Source of the DNA: an uncultured Eubacteriales bacterium
Lineage (GTDB): Bacteria; Bacillota; Clostridia; Oscillospirales; CAG-272
Assembly: GCA_900555785.1 (NCBI GenBank)
Contig: USMO01000009.1
Location: 1 to 19,557, forward strand
Length of the DNA: 19,557 nt
Direction of reading: 5' to 3'
This document shows positions 1 through 6,928 of the stretch, piece after piece (position 1 is the first letter of the stretch; each line of letters begins with the position of its first letter). Made by a program: the position numbers and the translations under genes. A model generated the notes under the pieces. It had not been told where the DNA came from and did not search any database. It was given only the letters and a program-made list of their open reading frames with translations.

Positions 1-423
1 TGCCGCAGCCTGTCTGCCCCTGAACTTGTGCGGGTTTGCATGACGGTGCTGCCGGAGGTGAAGACCGACCTGCCAACCGGCGCTGCGTTGCGTCTGGCGC
101 TGTCGCTTTTGCGCGCGGAGGCGCCCGTGATGACGGCAGAAACCGCGCCGGGCGAAGCCGCAAAGGGCGTCAGCGGGGCTTGGTATTATATTCTTTGCCG
201 GGCAGAGATGACCCGGGCGCTGTCCCGGTGGTCGGGCGAAGCGGCGGTCTCCTTTGACCCGGACCGGCTGTTTGACCGCCCCGGCAATCCGGAATTTCAC
301 AGAATCTATACGGCACCCGCTGCGGTGCCATCAGGAGGTATCGAATATGGAAGAAATCAAAACGGAAGTGCTCCCGACGCTGGTCGGTGCCTCTCCGGAG
401 GAATTGGCGCACGCGATTTTTGA
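1..423 (+). CDS. C-terminal end of probable LCP (LytR-CpsA-Psr) family protein, 5' truncated
   Basis: The frame is open from the first base of the window, so the gene begins upstream. The visible protein contains VKTDLPTGAALRLALSLL and, further on, FDPDRLFDRPGNPEFHRIY. These resemble the C-terminal part of LCP-family phosphotransferases, which attach anionic polymers to peptidoglycan at the outer membrane face. The catalytic core is not in the window, so the call rests on the tail and on gene order: LCP genes often precede rsfS in clostridia (family knowledge). The first in-frame stop is at 421-423, inside rsfS, giving an unusually long 77-nt overlap. A sequencing frameshift or a true extended tail could both explain this. 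The family call is tentative, but coding in this frame is likely. Confidence 0.5.
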   Translation, partial: CRSLSAPELVRVCMTVLPEVKTDLPTGAALRLALSLLRAEAPVMTAETAPGEAAKGVSGAWYYILCRAEMTRALSRWSGEAAVSFDPDRLFDRPGNPEFHRIYTAPAAVPSGGIEYGRNQNGSAPDAGRCLSGGIGARDF

Positions 424-772
424 CGTGCTGGATGCGAAAAAGGCGAAGGACATCAAGGTCCTGCACGTGCGGGAGCAGACCGTGCTTGCCGACTACTTTG
501 TCGTCTGCACGGGACTTTCGAACACGCAGATCAAGGCACTTGGCGGCGAGGTGGAATACAAGCTTGGGCTGCGCGGCGTGGACCCGCAGCACTTTGAGGG
601 CAGAGACAACAATAACTGGGTGGTGCTGGACTACGGAACGGTGATCCTGCACATCTTCAGCCGCGAGTCGCGGGAGTTCTATAAGCTGGAAAAGCTGTAC
701 GGCGATGCGGAGGAGACGCACTTCACAAGCATTGACGAGAAAGCGGAGCAGGAGGAAAAGGCGAAGCAATGA
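347..772 (+). CDS. rsfS: Ribosomal silencing factor RsfS
   Basis: The product is 141 aa. RsfS (Iojap/YbeB family) binds ribosomal protein L14 and blocks joining of the 50S and 30S subunits when nutrients are scarce. Family signatures are visible: ADYFVVCTGLSNTQIKAL at about residues 54-71, then NNWVVLDYGTVILHIFS and REFYKLEKLYGDA, which is the conserved Y..E.LW/YGDA ending. The ATG at 347 is chosen because AGGAGG lies at 333-338, 8 nt upstream; the frame is open further upstream but without a comparable site. An acidic, Lys/Glu-rich tail of about 20 residues follows the domain. The stop codon overlaps the leuS start (ATGA at 769-772), so the two genes are probably translationally coupled. Confidence 0.95.
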   Translation: MEEIKTEVLPTLVGASPEELAHAIFDVLDAKKAKDIKVLHVREQTVLADYFVVCTGLSNTQIKALGGEVEYKLGLRGVDPQHFEGRDNNNWVVLDYGTVILHIFSRESREFYKLEKLYGDAEETHFTSIDEKAEQEEKAKQ

Positions 773-3171
773 AATACAACTTTAAAGAGATTGAACCGAA
801 ATGGCAAAAGAAATGGGAGGACGCCGACATCTTCCATGCCGAGGACAACAGCAAGAAACCGAAATATTACACATTGGTCGAGTTCCCGTATCCTTCGGGC
901 GCGGGCATGCACGTCGGGCACATCAAAGCATACTCCGGGCTGGAGGTTGTCTCCCGCAAGCGGCGGATGCAGGGCTACAATGTCCTGTTTCCGATCGGCT
1001 TTGACGCATACGGACTGCCGACCGAGAACTACGCCATTAAGACCGGTATCCATCCGCGTCAGGTGACCGACAGGAACATCGCAAAATTCACCTCGCAGCT
1101 CAAGCGGGTCGGTTTTTCCTTTGACTGGGACCGCGTAATCGACACGACCGAGGAGGACTACTACCGCTGGACGCAGTGGATTTTCCTGAAGATGTTCGAA
1201 AAGGGCTTGGTCTTCCGTGACACGGCGCTGGTCAACTACTGCCCGTCCTGCAAGGTTGTGCTGTCGAACGAGGATTCGCAGGGGGGACGCTGCGACATCT
1301 GCCACAGCGAGATTGTGCAGAAGTCGAAGACCGTCTGGTATCTGCGCATCACCGAATATGCCGATCGCCTGCTCAAGGGGTTGGACGAAGTGGACTATCT
1401 GCCGAATATCAAGCAGCAGCAGGTCAACTGGATTGGCAAGTCGACCGGTGCTTATGTCAATTTCGGTCTTTCCGGCGGGGAGGACAAGCTCCGCATCTAC
1501 ACCACGCGCCCGGATACGCTGTTCGGCGTGACCTTTATGGTCATCGCGCCCGAACATCCGGTCATTGAGAAATACCGCGACCGCATCACGAACATTGCGG
1601 CGCTGGATGCTTACCGCGAGGAATGCGCCAAGAAGACCGAATTTGAGCGGACGCAGCTGGCCAAAGAGAAGACCGGCGTGCGCATTGAAGGGCTGTCGGC
1701 AATCAACCCGGTGTCGGGCAAGGAGATTCCGATTTACATTTCGGACTATGTAATGATGGGCTACGGAACCGGCGCAATCATGGCGGTTCCGGCGCATGAC
1801 GAGCGTGACTGGGCGTTTGCAAAGAAGTTCGGCATCGACATTGTGGAGGTAATCAAAGGCGGCGACGTGAGCCAGGCTGCATATGCAGGCGACGGTGAGA
1901 TGGTCAACTCGGATTTCCTCAACGGTTATACCAACAAGAAGGATTCCATCGCGCGGATGCTGGAGTATCTGACCGAGAACGGCATCGGCGAGGCGGGCGT
2001 GCAGTATAAAATGAAGGACTGGGCGTTTAACCGCCAGCGCTACTGGGGCGAGCCGATTCCGATTGTGCATTGCCCGAAGTGCGGCATGGTTCCGGTCCCT
2101 TACGACCAGCTGCCTCTGAAACTGCCGAAGATCGACAATTTTGAGCCGGGCGAGGGTGGCGAAAGCCCGCTGGCAAAGATTGCGTCCTTTGTCAACTGCA
2201 AGTGCCCGAAGTGCGGCGGCGACGCCAAGCGGGAGACCGACACCATGCCGCAGTGGGCTGGTTCGTCGTGGTATTTCCTGCGCTATATCGACCCGCACAA
2301 CACGGAAGCGCTTGCCGACCCGGAAAAACTGAAATACTGGATGCCGGTGGATTGGTACAACGGCGGCATGGAGCACGTGACGCGGCACATGATCTATTCG
2401 CGCTTCTGGCATAAGTTCCTCTACGACATCGGCGTGGTCCCGTGCGACGAGCCGTATGCAAAGCGGACGGCGCAGGGTCTGATTCTGGGACCGGACGGCG
2501 AGAAGATGTCGAAGTCGAAGGGCAATGTGGTGGACCCGAACGACGTGGTGGACGTTTACGGCGCGGACGTGCTGCGGACGTATGTGCTCTTTATGGGCGA
2601 CTACGCAAGTGCGGCACCGTGGAACGAAAGCTCGATGAAGGGCTGCAAGCGGTTCCTGGAGCGAATTGCCGACCTGACCGATCTGGTTCGTCCGGACGGC
2701 GGCAGCGCCAAGCTGGAAACCTCCTTCCACAAGACCGTCAAAAAGGTCTCCGAGGACATCGAGGAGCTGAAGTTCAACACCGCAATCGCCGCGATGATGA
2801 GCCTGCTGAATGAAATTTACGACACCGGCAGCCTGACGCGCGACGAGCTTTCGATGCTGGTCCGCCTGATCTGCCCGTTTGCCCCGCACCTGGCAGAGGA
2901 AATGTGGGAAGGGCTGGGCGAAACGGGCTTCTGCTCGCTGGCGCCCTGGCCGGAATGGGACGAAGGGAAGACCGTTGACAGTACGGTTGAGGTCGCAGTG
3001 CAGATCAACGGCAAGGTCCGCGCAACCGTGGAACTGCCCCTGAACTGCCCGAAGGACGAGGCGATTGCGCTGGCAAAGGCTGATGCCCGCGTGGCAGCGC
3101 AGATTGTCGGCAAGACGGTGGTCAAGGAGATCTCGGTTCCGAACAAGATCGTCAACATCGTTGTGAAATAA
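769..3171 (+). CDS. leuS: Leucyl-tRNA synthetase
   Basis: The product is 800 aa, usual for bacterial LeuRS, a class I enzyme that charges tRNA-Leu in the cytoplasm. The HIGH motif appears as HVGH at residues 48-51 in PYPSGAGMHVGH, and KMSKS is at 579-583. A zinc-binding knuckle is formed by C158/C161 and C175/C178, and a second cysteine set lies at C435/C438 and C479/C482. The CP1 editing domain shows TTRPDTLFG at 245-253 and MAVPAHDERDW with D344, the residue that anchors the amino group of misacylated amino acids in the family. The C-terminal domain includes VQINGKVRATVELP. All key motifs are intact. The start overlaps the rsfS stop by 4 nt, and the winged-helix gene follows after a single base. 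Confidence 0.98.
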   Translation: MKYNFKEIEPKWQKKWEDADIFHAEDNSKKPKYYTLVEFPYPSGAGMHVGHIKAYSGLEVVSRKRRMQGYNVLFPIGFDAYGLPTENYAIKTGIHPRQVTDRNIAKFTSQLKRVGFSFDWDRVIDTTEEDYYRWTQWIFLKMFEKGLVFRDTALVNYCPSCKVVLSNEDSQGGRCDICHSEIVQKSKTVWYLRITEYADRLLKGLDEVDYLPNIKQQQVNWIGKSTGAYVNFGLSGGEDKLRIYTTRPDTLFGVTFMVIAPEHPVIEKYRDRITNIAALDAYREECAKKTEFERTQLAKEKTGVRIEGLSAINPVSGKEIPIYISDYVMMGYGTGAIMAVPAHDERDWAFAKKFGIDIVEVIKGGDVSQAAYAGDGEMVNSDFLNGYTNKKDSIARMLEYLTENGIGEAGVQYKMKDWAFNRQRYWGEPIPIVHCPKCGMVPVPYDQLPLKLPKIDNFEPGEGGESPLAKIASFVNCKCPKCGGDAKRETDTMPQWAGSSWYFLRYIDPHNTEALADPEKLKYWMPVDWYNGGMEHVTRHMIYSRFWHKFLYDIGVVPCDEPYAKRTAQGLILGPDGEKMSKSKGNVVDPNDVVDVYGADVLRTYVLFMGDYASAAPWNESSMKGCKRFLERIADLTDLVRPDGGSAKLETSFHKTVKKVSEDIEELKFNTAIAAMMSLLNEIYDTGSLTRDELSMLVRLICPFAPHLAEEMWEGLGETGFCSLAPWPEWDEGKTVDSTVEVAVQINGKVRATVELPLNCPKDEAIALAKADARVAAQIVGKTVVKEISVPNKIVNIVVK

Positions 3172-3172
3172 G

Positions 3173-3790
3173 ATGCGGTATCAGGTCCTGATCCTCACCG
3201 CCGACTCTCTGTTCGGCAGAATGCTGCAGCTGGAATTTGAGGGCTGGCACCTGACGGCGGGGCTGGCGGCAGGGCTGACCGGGGAGTGCGCCGACGTTGC
3301 GGTTGTGGACCTGGACAGCGCGCCGGTCCCGCCGGAGGGAGACTGCGGCTATCTGATCGGTTTCAGCCGCCTTCCGGCACTCTCGGCAGACGAGGAGGCG
3401 CGGCGGTGCGCAATGATTCTGCGCCGCCCGTTCCGCATGTCGCTCCTGCGGCAGGAGGTTCTTTCCCATCTCGGTGCTGCGCTGCCGGAGCTACGGCAGG
3501 TTCGGCAGGCGCTAAGGTTCCTGACCCTGACGACGGATGGTGTACAGTATGGGGACCGTTCGGTTTCCCTGACACCGACCGAACGGGCGCTGACCGATGC
3601 GCTGCTGCAGGCGGGCGGCGAACCTGTTCCGCGCGCGACACTCGAGTCGCTTCTTCGCAAGCCGGGGAAGGGGAAACTGGAGGTCTATCTCTGCTCGGTC
3701 CGGCGAAAACTGCGGTCGACAGGGATTCCGGCAGAGCCCGAACCGGTGCGCGGTGTCGGTTACCGGCTGATTTTCCCGGAAAAAAGCTGA
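3173..3790 (+). CDS. Response-regulator-like winged-helix DNA-binding protein with degenerate receiver
   Basis: The product is 205 aa. Residues 1-105 have the layout of a CheY-like receiver: VLILTADSLFGRMLQLEFEG, then VAVVDLDS, then MILRRPFRMSLLRQEV. However, the usual acidic pair after strand 1 is missing (TADS) and the conserved Lys of the KPF motif is Arg (RRPF, residues 84-87). D46 or D48 could stand where the phosphoacceptor would be. Residues about 118-203 are an OmpR/PhoB-type winged helix: LTPTERALTDALLQAGGEPVPRATL, recognition helix LEVYLCSVRRKLR, wing VRGVGYRLIF. It probably binds DNA without ordinary phosphorylation control (inference). No strong ribosome-binding site is present and the gap to leuS is 1 nt, so translation likely depends on leuS. 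No partner kinase gene is nearby. Confidence 0.8.
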   Translation: MRYQVLILTADSLFGRMLQLEFEGWHLTAGLAAGLTGECADVAVVDLDSAPVPPEGDCGYLIGFSRLPALSADEEARRCAMILRRPFRMSLLRQEVLSHLGAALPELRQVRQALRFLTLTTDGVQYGDRSVSLTPTERALTDALLQAGGEPVPRATLESLLRKPGKGKLEVYLCSVRRKLRSTGIPAEPEPVRGVGYRLIFPEKS

Positions 3791-3797
3791 AAAGCCC

Positions 3798-3826
3798 TTG
3801 ACATCATTTTCTTTGGATGGTATAAT
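3798..3826 (+). promoter_or_regulatory. Consensus sigma-A promoter of the rhamnulokinase gene
   Basis: TTGACA at 3798-3803 and TATAAT at 3821-3826 are separated by exactly 17 nt, so both hexamers match the vegetative consensus. Transcription would start near 3833, giving a leader of about 36 nt. It begins 8 nt after the winged-helix stop codon and no terminator lies between them. Confidence 0.87.
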
Positions 3827-3868
3827 AAAGACAGAGCGGCTGTGCCGCTTGGCGGAGGATACAGTTTT

Positions 3869-5344
3869 ATGGCAGAACGCAACATGCTTGCAATCGATCT
3901 GGGCGCGTCCAGCGGGCGCGGCATCGTCGGCTCCTTTAACGGCGAAAAGCTGACGCTGCGCGAAAACCATCGGTTTTCCAATGACCCGGTCAACCTTTGC
4001 GGCAGACTTTATTGGGATATTCTCAGAATCTTTCACGAAATCAAGCTCTCGATTCAGAAAACGGTTTTGGACGGGGACCGGGTTTCGTCAATCGGAATCG
4101 ACACCTGGGGCGTGGATTACGGACTGCTGGACCGGAACGGGCGGCTGCTGTCCAATCCCGTTCATTACCGCGACATGCGCACGCAGAACGCGCAGGAGCT
4201 GGTCAGCAAGACCGTTCCTGCCGACGAACTGTACGGCACGGCGGGCATTCAGACACTGAATTTCAACACAATTTATCAGCTTGCCACCGAGCGCGCCGAA
4301 GCGCCCGAGCGGCTGGCGCTGGCAGAGCGGATGCTGAACATTCCGGACCTTTTGAACTATTTCCTGACCGGAAATCAGGCAAACGAGTATACGATTCTTT
4401 CTACGGGCGCGCTGCTTGATGCAAAGTCACGCGACTATGCCTGGGAGCTGCTTGACCGGCTCGGCATTCCGCGCCGGCTGTTCGGGAAGGTGACCGCGCC
4501 CGGCACCGATATGGGGACCCTTTTGCCGCAGGTGCAGAGCGAGACCGGCAAGACCGATGCGCATGTCCTGACGGTTGCGTCGCACGATACCGCAAGCGCG
4601 GTTATCGCGGTTCCGACCGAGGAGAAGGACTTCCTGTATATCAGTAGCGGGACCTGGTCGCTCATGGGCACCGAGCTTTCCCAGCCGCTGATCAGCCGCG
4701 AGAGCCAGGCGGCGAATTTTACCAACGAGGGCGGCGCCTGCGGCACAATCCGGTTCCTCAAGAACATTATGGGGCTTTGGGTCATTCAGGAGTCGCGTCG
4801 GCAATGGAAACGCGAGGGCAAGGATTACAGCTTTGCACAGATGGAAGCCTGGGCAAAGGAAAGCCCCGCCTTCCGCAGCCTGATTGACGTTGACGACCCC
4901 GATTTTGCATCGCCCGGCGATATGCCCGGGAAAATCCGCGCCTACTGCAAGCGCACCGGTCAGCCGGTGCCCGAGAGCGTGGGCGAGGTGGTGCGCTGCA
5001 TTTACGAAAGTCTGGCGCTCAAGTACCGCTCGGTTGCCGAGCGCACGATGGCGCTGACGGGCAGACGCGCAAAGGTGATTCATGTTGTCGGCGGCGGGAC
5101 CAAAGACCGGTTCCTGTCGCAGCTGACGGCGGATGCATGCGGGATTCCGGTCTGTGCCGGACCCGAAGAGGCAACCGCAATCGGCAACCTGATGCTGCAG
5201 CTGATGGCGGCGGGCGAGGTCGCAGACCTTCGCGACGCGCGCCGGGTCGTGGCGGCATCCTTTGAGACGAAGCAGTATCTTCCGACCGCTGACCGGAATA
5301 TGTGGGACGAAGCATACGGCAGAATCTGTACACTTTATCGGTAA
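3869..5344 (+). CDS. rhaB: Rhamnulokinase (FGGY family carbohydrate kinase)
   Basis: The product is 491 aa, close to the 489 aa of E. coli RhaB. The enzyme phosphorylates L-rhamnulose at O1 with ATP in L-rhamnose catabolism. The N-terminal FGGY signature is LAIDLGASSGRGIVGSF (residues 7-23), followed by SIGIDTWGVDYGLLDRNG. The presumed catalytic base is D240 in ASHDTASAV, and the nucleotide-binding loop is VVGGGTKDRFL from residue 406, followed by CAGPEEATAIGNLMLQLMA. The ATG at 3869 is chosen because GGAGG at 3854-3858 sits 10 nt upstream; an in-frame GTG at 3842 would leave almost no leader and lacks a site. No rhaA, rhaD or rhamnose transporter is visible nearby. A related FGGY substrate cannot be excluded, but the match to rhamnulokinases is good. 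Confidence 0.9.
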   Translation: MAERNMLAIDLGASSGRGIVGSFNGEKLTLRENHRFSNDPVNLCGRLYWDILRIFHEIKLSIQKTVLDGDRVSSIGIDTWGVDYGLLDRNGRLLSNPVHYRDMRTQNAQELVSKTVPADELYGTAGIQTLNFNTIYQLATERAEAPERLALAERMLNIPDLLNYFLTGNQANEYTILSTGALLDAKSRDYAWELLDRLGIPRRLFGKVTAPGTDMGTLLPQVQSETGKTDAHVLTVASHDTASAVIAVPTEEKDFLYISSGTWSLMGTELSQPLISRESQAANFTNEGGACGTIRFLKNIMGLWVIQESRRQWKREGKDYSFAQMEAWAKESPAFRSLIDVDDPDFASPGDMPGKIRAYCKRTGQPVPESVGEVVRCIYESLALKYRSVAERTMALTGRRAKVIHVVGGGTKDRFLSQLTADACGIPVCAGPEEATAIGNLMLQLMAAGEVADLRDARRVVAASFETKQYLPTADRNMWDEAYGRICTLYR

Positions 5345-5347
5345 TTC

Positions 5348-5367
5348 AGAAGGCGCAAGTCTTCTTT
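5348..5367 (+). terminator. Weak hairpin after rhaB
   Basis: AGAAGGC (5348-5354) pairs with GTCTTCT (5359-5365) around a GCAA tetraloop, with one G-T wobble. Only a short T stretch follows. It may be a weak terminator; readthrough is plausible. Confidence 0.3.
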
Positions 5368-5403
5368 CCGGCGAAAACATACCCGCCGGGACCGTGTACG
5401 GAT

Positions 5404-5433
5404 TTGCCGTGCGCGGGGTTCAGGGGCTATAAA
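5404..5433 (+). promoter_or_regulatory. Possible promoter of the PRPP synthetase gene
   Basis: TTGCCG (5404-5409) and TATAAA (5428-5433) are 18 nt apart. The match is moderate. The start would give a leader of about 50 nt before the prs ribosome-binding site at 5479-5483. Confidence 0.42.
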
Positions 5434-5488
5434 AACGCTGCCGCCTGTCCGACGGGAGCGTGAGAAAAAACATATTTTGGAGGCATTT

Positions 5489-6640
5489 ATGAAGGACAAT
5501 CGTTGCGGAGAGCTTGGCGTGATCGGAATGAAGGGCTGCGAGAAATTCGCGTCTCAGGTGGACTACTACCTGCGGGATTGGCGCAGACACGGCGGGGACG
5601 GCACCTATGTAATCGCCGCCGACTGCCTGCGGTTCGGCTCCGGCGAGGGCAAAGCGGTTCTGCATGAGTCCATGCGCGGCAAGGACATTTTCATCATCTG
5701 TGATACCTTCAACTACGGCGTGACTTACAAGATGTACGGGATGACAGTTCCGATGGGGCCGGACGAGCACTACGCAGACCTCAAACGCATCATTGCGGCA
5801 ATCGAGGGCAAGGCAAGACGCATTACGGTCATCATGCCGATGCTGTACGAGGGCAGACAGCACAAGCGCAGCGGCAGAGAGTCGCTTGACTGCGCGCTGA
5901 TGCTGCAGGAGCTGGTACATATGGGTGTGTCGAATATTCTGACCTTCGACGCGCACGACCAGCGCATCTGCAACGCCATTCCGCTTGCAGGCTTTGACAA
6001 CGTGCAGCCGACCTACCAGATGATCAAAGCGCTGGTGCGTGCGGTGCCGGACGTGCAGATTGACAAGGACCACACGGTTATCATCTCTCCCGATGAGGGC
6101 GCGATGTCGCGGTGCATGTACTATTCCTCGGTGCTGGGTCTGGACATCGGCATGTTCTATAAGCGCCGCAACTATTCGATCGTTGTCAACGGCAGAAACC
6201 CGATCGAGGCACATGAGTACCTCGGGCAGGACCTGCACGGCAAAGATGCAATCGTGGTGGATGATATGATTTCGTCCGGCGAATCCATGATCGATGTCTG
6301 CCGTCAGCTGAAGGAGAAGGGCGCAAACCGCGTCTTCTGCTTTGCAACCTTTGGTCTGTTCACCGACGGCTGCGAGAAATTCGACCAGGCGTATGACGAA
6401 AAGGTCTTTGATAAGGTCTTTACCACCAACCTGACCTACCGCCGCCCCGAGCTTGCCTCCAAGCCGTGGTATGTGGAAGTCAACATGTGCAAGTACGTTG
6501 CCTTTCTGATTGATACCCTGAACAACGATGAAACCATCAGCGCGCTGCTCAATCCGGTCAAGCGCATCAACACCCTGATGGACAAGCATCGCAGTGCCCA
6601 GGCATCGCAGATGAAGATCGAGTTTGAGGACCAGAACTGA
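5489..6640 (+). CDS. Ribose-phosphate pyrophosphokinase (PRPP synthetase), long divergent form
   Basis: The product is 383 aa against about 315 aa for classical PRPP synthetases, which make PRPP from ribose 5-phosphate and ATP for nucleotide, His and Trp synthesis. Tandem phosphoribosyltransferase-type folds are evident. The first half holds ITVIMPMLYEGRQHKRSGRES (from residue 112, equivalent to the flexible catalytic loop) and LTFDAHDQRI (151-160, equivalent to the DLH catalytic segment). The second half holds the PRPP-binding loop AIVVDDMISSGESMIDV (254-270), where classical enzymes have DDMIDTGGT. The C-terminus is extended after the core. The ATG at 5489 follows GGAGG at 5479-5483 by 5 nt; an in-frame TTG at 5477 overlaps that site and was rejected. 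It appears monocistronic and ends in a strong terminator. The family is clear; retention of the classical reaction is likely but not certain. Confidence 0.86.
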   Translation: MKDNRCGELGVIGMKGCEKFASQVDYYLRDWRRHGGDGTYVIAADCLRFGSGEGKAVLHESMRGKDIFIICDTFNYGVTYKMYGMTVPMGPDEHYADLKRIIAAIEGKARRITVIMPMLYEGRQHKRSGRESLDCALMLQELVHMGVSNILTFDAHDQRICNAIPLAGFDNVQPTYQMIKALVRAVPDVQIDKDHTVIISPDEGAMSRCMYYSSVLGLDIGMFYKRRNYSIVVNGRNPIEAHEYLGQDLHGKDAIVVDDMISSGESMIDVCRQLKEKGANRVFCFATFGLFTDGCEKFDQAYDEKVFDKVFTTNLTYRRPELASKPWYVEVNMCKYVAFLIDTLNNDETISALLNPVKRINTLMDKHRSAQASQMKIEFEDQN

Positions 6641-6665
6641 ATCGGTTTTATAAAAAGAGCGCCTG

Positions 6666-6697
6666 TTGGGGCACCTGCGATAAAGCAGGTGCCCCAA
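6666..6697 (+). repeat. 32-nt palindromic repeat, copy 1
   Basis: This stretch matches 8039-8070 at 30 of 32 positions in the same orientation. Both share the loop GATAAA and the left arm TTGGGGCACCTGC. Here it forms the hairpin of the prs terminator. The copies bracket the AT-rich segment holding the acetyltransferase. Confidence 0.75.
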
Positions 6698-6706
6698 GCT
6701 TTTCTT
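6666..6706 (+). terminator. Strong intrinsic terminator of the PRPP synthetase gene
   Basis: A perfect 13-bp stem, TTGGGGCACCTGC (6666-6678) with GCAGGTGCCCCAA (6685-6697), closes a 6-nt loop and is followed by GCTTTTCTT. It starts 25 nt after the stop codon. The stem-loop is also one copy of a direct repeat found again at 8039-8070. Confidence 0.85.
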
Positions 6707-6735
6707 ATAACAACTAATAGTTGACATATTAGATG

Positions 6736-6764
6736 TTGACTTATGGAAAATATTGTGCTATAAT
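6736..6764 (+). promoter_or_regulatory. Promoter of the attenuated acetyltransferase operon
   Basis: TTGACT (6736-6741) and TATAAT (6759-6764) are separated by 17 nt. A second TTGACA at 6721-6726 is too far from the -10 to serve it. The start would be near 6771, giving a leader of about 158 nt before the GNAT start codon. Confidence 0.85.
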
Positions 6765-6801
6765 AAAAGTACAAAATTGATACTTAAAGGAGGTGGACAA
6801 A

Positions 6802-6852
6802 ATGACAAACTTAACACTGATAAAATCAATTGCCGTTTTGTCCGCAAACTAA
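6802..6852 (+). CDS. Leader peptide of the acetyltransferase attenuator
   Basis: A 16-codon ORF encodes MTNLTLIKSIAVLSAN and stops with TAA at 6850-6852. Its ribosome-binding site, AAAGGAGGTGG at 6786-6796, is the strongest in this part of the window and sits 7-8 nt from the ATG. Codons 6-10 contain the 11-nt segment GATAAAATCAA (6819-6829), exactly complementary to TTGATTTTATC (6883-6893) in the downstream terminator hairpin. Short, well-translated ORFs of this kind ahead of resistance genes act as sensors of ribosome stalling. I do not recognise this peptide as a known leader. Confidence 0.68.
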   Translation: MTNLTLIKSIAVLSAN

Positions 6853-6875
6853 CTTATATTGTTGCGTCTTGACTT

Positions 6876-6912
6876 AATGCTCTTGATTTTATCGAGAGCA
6901 TTTTATTTTTTA
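6876..6912 (+). terminator. Transcription attenuator ahead of the GNAT gene
   Basis: AATGCTCT (6876-6883) pairs perfectly with AGAGCATT (6895-6902) and is followed by a T-rich tract from 6903, the form of an intrinsic terminator. It lies between the leader ORF and the acetyltransferase. The alternative helix, 6819-6829 with 6883-6893, would use the 5' arm's last base and the loop and so disrupt this stem. A further small stem, CGCAA (6843-6847) with TTGCG (6862-6866), lies between. Which state the ribosome favours cannot be decided from sequence alone. Confidence 0.72.
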
Positions 6913-6928
6913 AGAAAGAGGTAGCAAA

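Noticed and set aside
679..2889. A 736-codon open frame on the minus strand opposite leuS
   Set aside because: It is the antisense of a fully intact leuS, has low-complexity His/Arg/Val-rich composition typical of shadow frames in GC-rich DNA, and matches no family I recognise.
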